Of a stretch of 64,000 nucleotides of DNA, positions 60,851 through 64,000 are shown piece by piece. How positions within the stretch are numbered: position 1 is the first letter of the stretch; each line of letters begins with the position of its first letter. The stretch is from Shewanella polaris (GTDB lineage: Bacteria; Pseudomonadota; Gammaproteobacteria; Enterobacterales; Shewanellaceae): contig NZ_CP041036.1 in the NCBI RefSeq assembly GCF_006385555.1, forward strand, positions 2,294,001-2,358,000, given 5' to 3'. A program made the translations under genes and the position numbers. The notes below the pieces were generated by a model that saw nothing but the letters and a program-made list of their open reading frames with translations, ran no database searches and was not told the DNA's origin.

Positions 60851-61861
60851 ATGACTATCCGTGTTGCAATTAACGGCTATGGCCGTATCGGTAGAAATAT
60901 TTTACGTGCACTTTATGAAAGCGATAAAGATCTTCCAATCGAAATCGTAGCAGTAAACGACTTAGGTGATGCGGCAATTAATGCCCATTTAACCAAGTAT
61001 GATACTGTTCACGGTCGTTTCAACGCTAAAGTTGATCACGATGATGAAGCTATCTATGTAAATGGTGACAAAATATTAACGTTCCAAGAACGTGACCCAT
61101 CAAAATTACCATGGGCTGAGCTAAAAGTTGATGTTGTTTTTGAATGTACTGGTCTATTCACTTCTAAGGAAGCGGTAAAGCCACACCTTTCTGCTGGCGC
61201 TAAGAAAGTTATTATTTCTGCTCCTGGTAAAAATGTTGATGCTACGATCGTTTTTGGTGTAAATGAGAATGTATTAACTTCAGACATGACCGTAATTTCA
61301 GCAGCATCGTGTACGACTAACTGCTTAGCTCCTATTGCTAAGCCGTTGAATGATGAGCTTGGTATTGAGTCGGGTTTAATGACTACAATTCATTCTTATA
61401 CAAATGATCAACGTTTATCTGATGTATATCATACAGATGTACGTCGTGCTCGCGCAGCAGCAATGTCTATGATCCCAACCAAGACGGGTGCAGCTGCTGC
61501 AGTAGGTTTGGTAGTTCCTGAGCTTCAAGGGAAGTTTGACGGCTTAGCGGTACGTGTCCCAACGATTAATGTGTCTTTGGTTGACTTAACTTTCTTAGCG
61601 TCTCGCGATACTACTATTGAAGAAGTTAATGCCATCATCACTCGTGCATCTTTAAAATCTCCAATGTCTGAAGTGTTAGCGATTAATTTAGAGCCGTTAG
61701 TCTCTGTCGACTTTAACCATAATCACTTCTCTTCTAATTTCGACGCAACACAAACGCGTGTTAATGGTCGTTTAGTGAAAGTCATGTCTTGGTATGACAA
61801 CGAATGGGGTTTCAGTAACCGCATGTTAGACAACGCTGTTGCACTAATGAACGCTAAGTAA
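60851..61861 (+). CDS. gapA: Glyceraldehyde-3-phosphate dehydrogenase GapA
   Basis: The 336 residues are a standard homotetrameric [17 protein letters not shown] (9-20) binds NAD, Cys154 in SAASCTTNC is the catalytic thiol and IHSYTNDQ holds the histidine partner. [12 protein letters not shown] and [13 protein letters not shown] complete the family. It converts glyceraldehyde 3-phosphate, phosphate and NAD to 1,3-bisphosphoglycerate in glycolysis. Its codon use is smooth and third-position T/A rich, as in highly expressed genes. A TTGAGGG-type site precedes the ATG, and a strong terminator follows. Confidence 0.96.
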   Translation: MTIRVAINGYGRIGRNILRALYESDKDLPIEIVAVNDLGDAAINAHLTKYDTVHGRFNAKVDHDDEAIYVNGDKILTFQERDPSKLPWAELKVDVVFECTGLFTSKEAVKPHLSAGAKKVIISAPGKNVDATIVFGVNENVLTSDMTVISAASCTTNCLAPIAKPLNDELGIESGLMTTIHSYTNDQRLSDVYHTDVRRARAAAMSMIPTKTGAAAAVGLVVPELQGKFDGLAVRVPTINVSLVDLTFLASRDTTIEEVNAIITRASLKSPMSEVLAINLEPLVSVDFNHNHFSSNFDATQTRVNGRLVKVMSWYDNEWGFSNRMLDNAVALMNAK

Positions 61862-61904
61862 TCTATAAGGTATTATATAATACTTTATTTAGAGCTAGTA
61901 GCTT

Positions 61905-61934
61905 AAGGGCCTCGCATTTATGCGGGGCTTTTTG
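61905..61934 (+). terminator. Terminator of gapA
   Basis: GCCTCGCA pairs with TGCGGGGC (one G-U pair) around TTTA and runs into five T's. It lies about 45 bases past the gapA stop. The remaining gap to 62287 is AT-rich and holds the chemoreceptor promoter; no gene was found. Confidence 0.9.
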
Positions 61935-62287
61935 TTACTTGTGGGAAAAGTAACTTTATCCCGTTTGTTGTGTCTGGTTATTATTAAATTAATTGCATGT
62001 TAACTTCTTTAAAAACCGAATATACGTATATGTAAGATGAATGCTTAGATATTCAGGTTTTCGCCATTAAAGTTCTCATCGGTTTTCGATATATCTACTT
62101 GTCGCACTAAAATGCAATTATTGTGAACAAATTCATAAATCGCTAACAAATATGGATTACTTTTTAATTAATCAATACATCTGAGCTATTGAACACGGAT
62201 TTTATTACATTTGTTATTACTATTACATATCATAAAAACATTAATTATTACAAAATCATGTTTTTAAATATCTAAAAGGTACGAGAT

Positions 62288-64000
62288 ATGGTAAATAAAT
62301 TTAACCTCAATATCGGCAATCGCATTATATTAGGCATCGCAGTCATATTGATTTTGGTCATGGGTACCGTTATTCCTTTCGTTCTTTCCCAATTCTCGTC
62401 CAATATCGATAGAGCAGAACAACGCGAATTACATAAATTGTACGAGACAGCTACCGCTGATATTGAATCTACGGGTAATATTGCTCAAGCACTGGCGACC
62501 ATTATTGCCAGCAATACCGATATACAAAAGCTATTCAGTGAGCATAATCGAGAAGCGTTAGCAGAAAAAACCCTTCCATTATTTGAAACATTAAAAACTG
62601 ATTATGCTGTACGCCAATTCCAATTCCATTTACCACCAGCAATTTCTTTTTTAAGGGTTCATAAGCCCGAGAAATTTGGTGATGATTTATCGTCATTTAG
62701 ACAAACCGTCATCGTTACCAATAGAGACAAAAGACCCGTTAAAGGATTAGAAAATGGTGTTGCAGGTATCGGAATCCGCGGGATTATGCCTGTAAGTTAT
62801 CAAAATAAACATATTGGTTCTGTTGAATTTGGTATGTCTTTCGGGCAGACATTTTTTGACAAATTTAAAAATGATTACAATGCTGATATAGCCCTATATA
62901 CAAAGAAAAATGGTGAGTTCGAAGCATTTGGCTCAACAACAGAAGCTCATAGTTTTTCTAATAATGTACAGTTAGAGCAAGTATTTAATGGTGCAACACT
63001 GAGCAGTCAAACAGTGTTAAACAAAAAACCTTATGCGGTATATTTACATCAAGTTAAAGATTTTTCTGGTGAAGCTCTTGGTGTACTAGAAATAGCATTA
63101 GACCGCACACACAATGCTAATGCCATTAACGATGTTACCTTCACTATGATTGGTGTGGGTGTAATAGCATTAATATTGGGGATCACAATTGCTTGGGGAA
63201 TTAGTAGAAGTATTACCACTCCAATTAACAATACTACCAATACAATGAACAATATTGCCGAAGGCGATGGGGACTTAACCCTTCGTTTAGCCGTTAACGG
63301 TAATGATGAAATTGCCGCCCTGTCTAAAGCCTTCAATCAATTTGCCACTAAGGTACATGGCACAATTACCCAAGTTATGTCCGCTACAAAGCGTCTTAAT
63401 AACTCAGCTGAGCAGTTGACAGGGATCACCATTGAGACTCAAGCAGATGCAGTTATGCAACAACAAGAGACAGAGCAAGTTGCGACGGCTATGAATGAAA
63501 TGAGCGCGACAGTTCAAGATGTTGCACAAAATGCCACAGAAGCTGCTGATGCAGCTCAAAAAGCGAATGAGGCCACAGAAGCCGGTAAACTCGTCGTTAG
63601 TGCAGTATCATCTGAGATTAATCAATTAGCATCTGAAATCAAAACTGCCACAGACGCAGTGTCAGATTTACAAAACCAAACTTCTGACATCGACAGTGTT
63701 CTGGAAGTGATTCGTAATATTTCGGACCAAACTAATTTGTTGGCATTGAATGCTGCAATTGAAGCCGCACGAGCGGGCGAACAAGGCCGAGGTTTTGCCG
63801 TGGTAGCAGATGAGGTTCGTACCCTAGCCAGTCGTACACAAGCTTCAACTCAAGATATTCAAGCTATGATAGAAAAATTGCAAAGTGGTGCAGCTAAAGC
63901 GGTCCAAGTGATGCAAGAGAGCAGCAAGGTAACCGACTCCTGTGTCGCTCAGGCAACTAATGCAGACCATGCCCTTGATGAAATTTTCGCAGCGGTAAAC
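62288..64000 (+). CDS. Methyl-accepting chemotaxis protein with a Cache domain (3' end cut)
   Basis: An open frame of 571 codons starts at the ATG at 62288 and runs off the window. The order is: first membrane helix (about 13-35), a periplasmic dCache_3-like domain ([25 protein letters not shown] and [13 protein letters not shown] near 115-170, split here), a second membrane helix (about 285-305), a HAMP domain ([10 protein letters not shown]) and the start of the signalling domain with methylation helices and the [28 protein letters not shown] hairpin tip (split over about 480-510). It reports ligands to CheA/CheW. The periplasmic motif is shared by many aerobic and marine chemoreceptors, but the ligand is unknown. 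The final part is outside the window. Confidence 0.92.
   Translation, partial: MVNKFNLNIGNRIILGIAVILILVMGTVIPFVLSQFSSNIDRAEQRELHKLYETATADIESTGNIAQALATIIASNTDIQKLFSEHNREALAEKTLPLFETLKTDYAVRQFQFHLPPAISFLRVHKPEKFGDDLSSFRQTVIVTNRDKRPVKGLENGVAGIGIRGIMPVSYQNKHIGSVEFGMSFGQTFFDKFKNDYNADIALYTKKNGEFEAFGSTTEAHSFSNNVQLEQVFNGATLSSQTVLNKKPYAVYLHQVKDFSGEALGVLEIALDRTHNANAINDVTFTMIGVGVIALILGITIAWGISRSITTPINNTTNTMNNIAEGDGDLTLRLAVNGNDEIAALSKAFNQFATKVHGTITQVMSATKRLNNSAEQLTGITIETQADAVMQQQETEQVATAMNEMSATVQDVAQNATEAADAAQKANEATEAGKLVVSAVSSEINQLASEIKTATDAVSDLQNQTSDIDSVLEVIRNISDQTNLLALNAAIEAARAGEQGRGFAVVADEVRTLASRTQASTQDIQAMIEKLQSGAAKAVQVMQESSKVTDSCVAQATNADHALDEIFAAVN

Noticed and set aside
63049..63336. Minus-strand frame inside the chemoreceptor gene
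   Set aside because: It is fully contained in the chemoreceptor coding sequence and shows no ribosome site.

Overview
The window looks like a chromosomal segment of a marine gammaproteobacterium, most probably Shewanella. It is AT-rich. The gapB / DUF2989 lipoprotein / gapA arrangement at the right end is one I associate with Shewanella. The genes for respiratory sulfur enzymes, c-type cytochromes and a Cache-domain chemoreceptor also fit that genus. This assignment rests on recognised gene content, not on a database search.

Layout. 1-6.1 kb: the 5' end of nhaA (cut by the window edge), a DUF2171 protein, a two-gene RND efflux pump and a Dps ferritin. 6.8-14 kb: a 1280-residue PutA without the DNA-binding ribbon-helix-helix, a small alpha-helical protein, a decayed IS3-type transposase fragment, a SpeE-like protein and a GST-like protein. 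14.1-19.3 kb: a two-component pair, whose NtrC-type regulator has lost GAFTGA and Walker B, divergent from a Tat-exported FMN dehydrogenase and a triheme cytochrome. 19.3-22.9 kb: a Ser/Thr kinase, an ECF sigma factor and a PPP-type phosphatase in one cluster, resembling the EcfP/PknT system, plus two envelope proteins. 23.2-25.6 kb: an old-yellow-enzyme reductase and a truncated YjjI glycyl-radical gene.

25.7-41.5 kb is a sulfur region. A PhsABC/PsrABC-type thiosulfate or polysulfide reductase sits beside a ThsSR/TtrSR-type two-component system. Next come a 1-Cys peroxiredoxin, a persulfide-dioxygenase-like hydrolase, a TauE exporter and a rhodanese in one run, then a second hydrolase, a DUF3365 haem protein coupled to a sulfide:quinone oxidoreductase, and a sigma-54 activator. 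That activator has the three-cysteine spacing of FisR, the sulfane-sulfur sensor. Sigma-54-like promoters with shared upstream TGACA motifs lie before both the peroxiredoxin run and the sqr pair, so the segment reads as sulfide production beside sulfide and persulfide disposal. A NifX-like protein and a DUF134 regulator with palindromic operators follow.

41.7-64 kb: umuDC with a LexA box; an MCE (Mla-type) lipid transporter; an M13 peptidase; a betIBA choline-to-betaine operon with a small BCCT-like transporter, a TorF-type porin and a MarR regulator; three tRNA genes (Leu-UAA, Cys-GCA, Gly-GCC) with a duplicated tRNA-Leu tail; gapB, a DUF2989 lipoprotein, gapA; and a chemoreceptor cut by the right edge.
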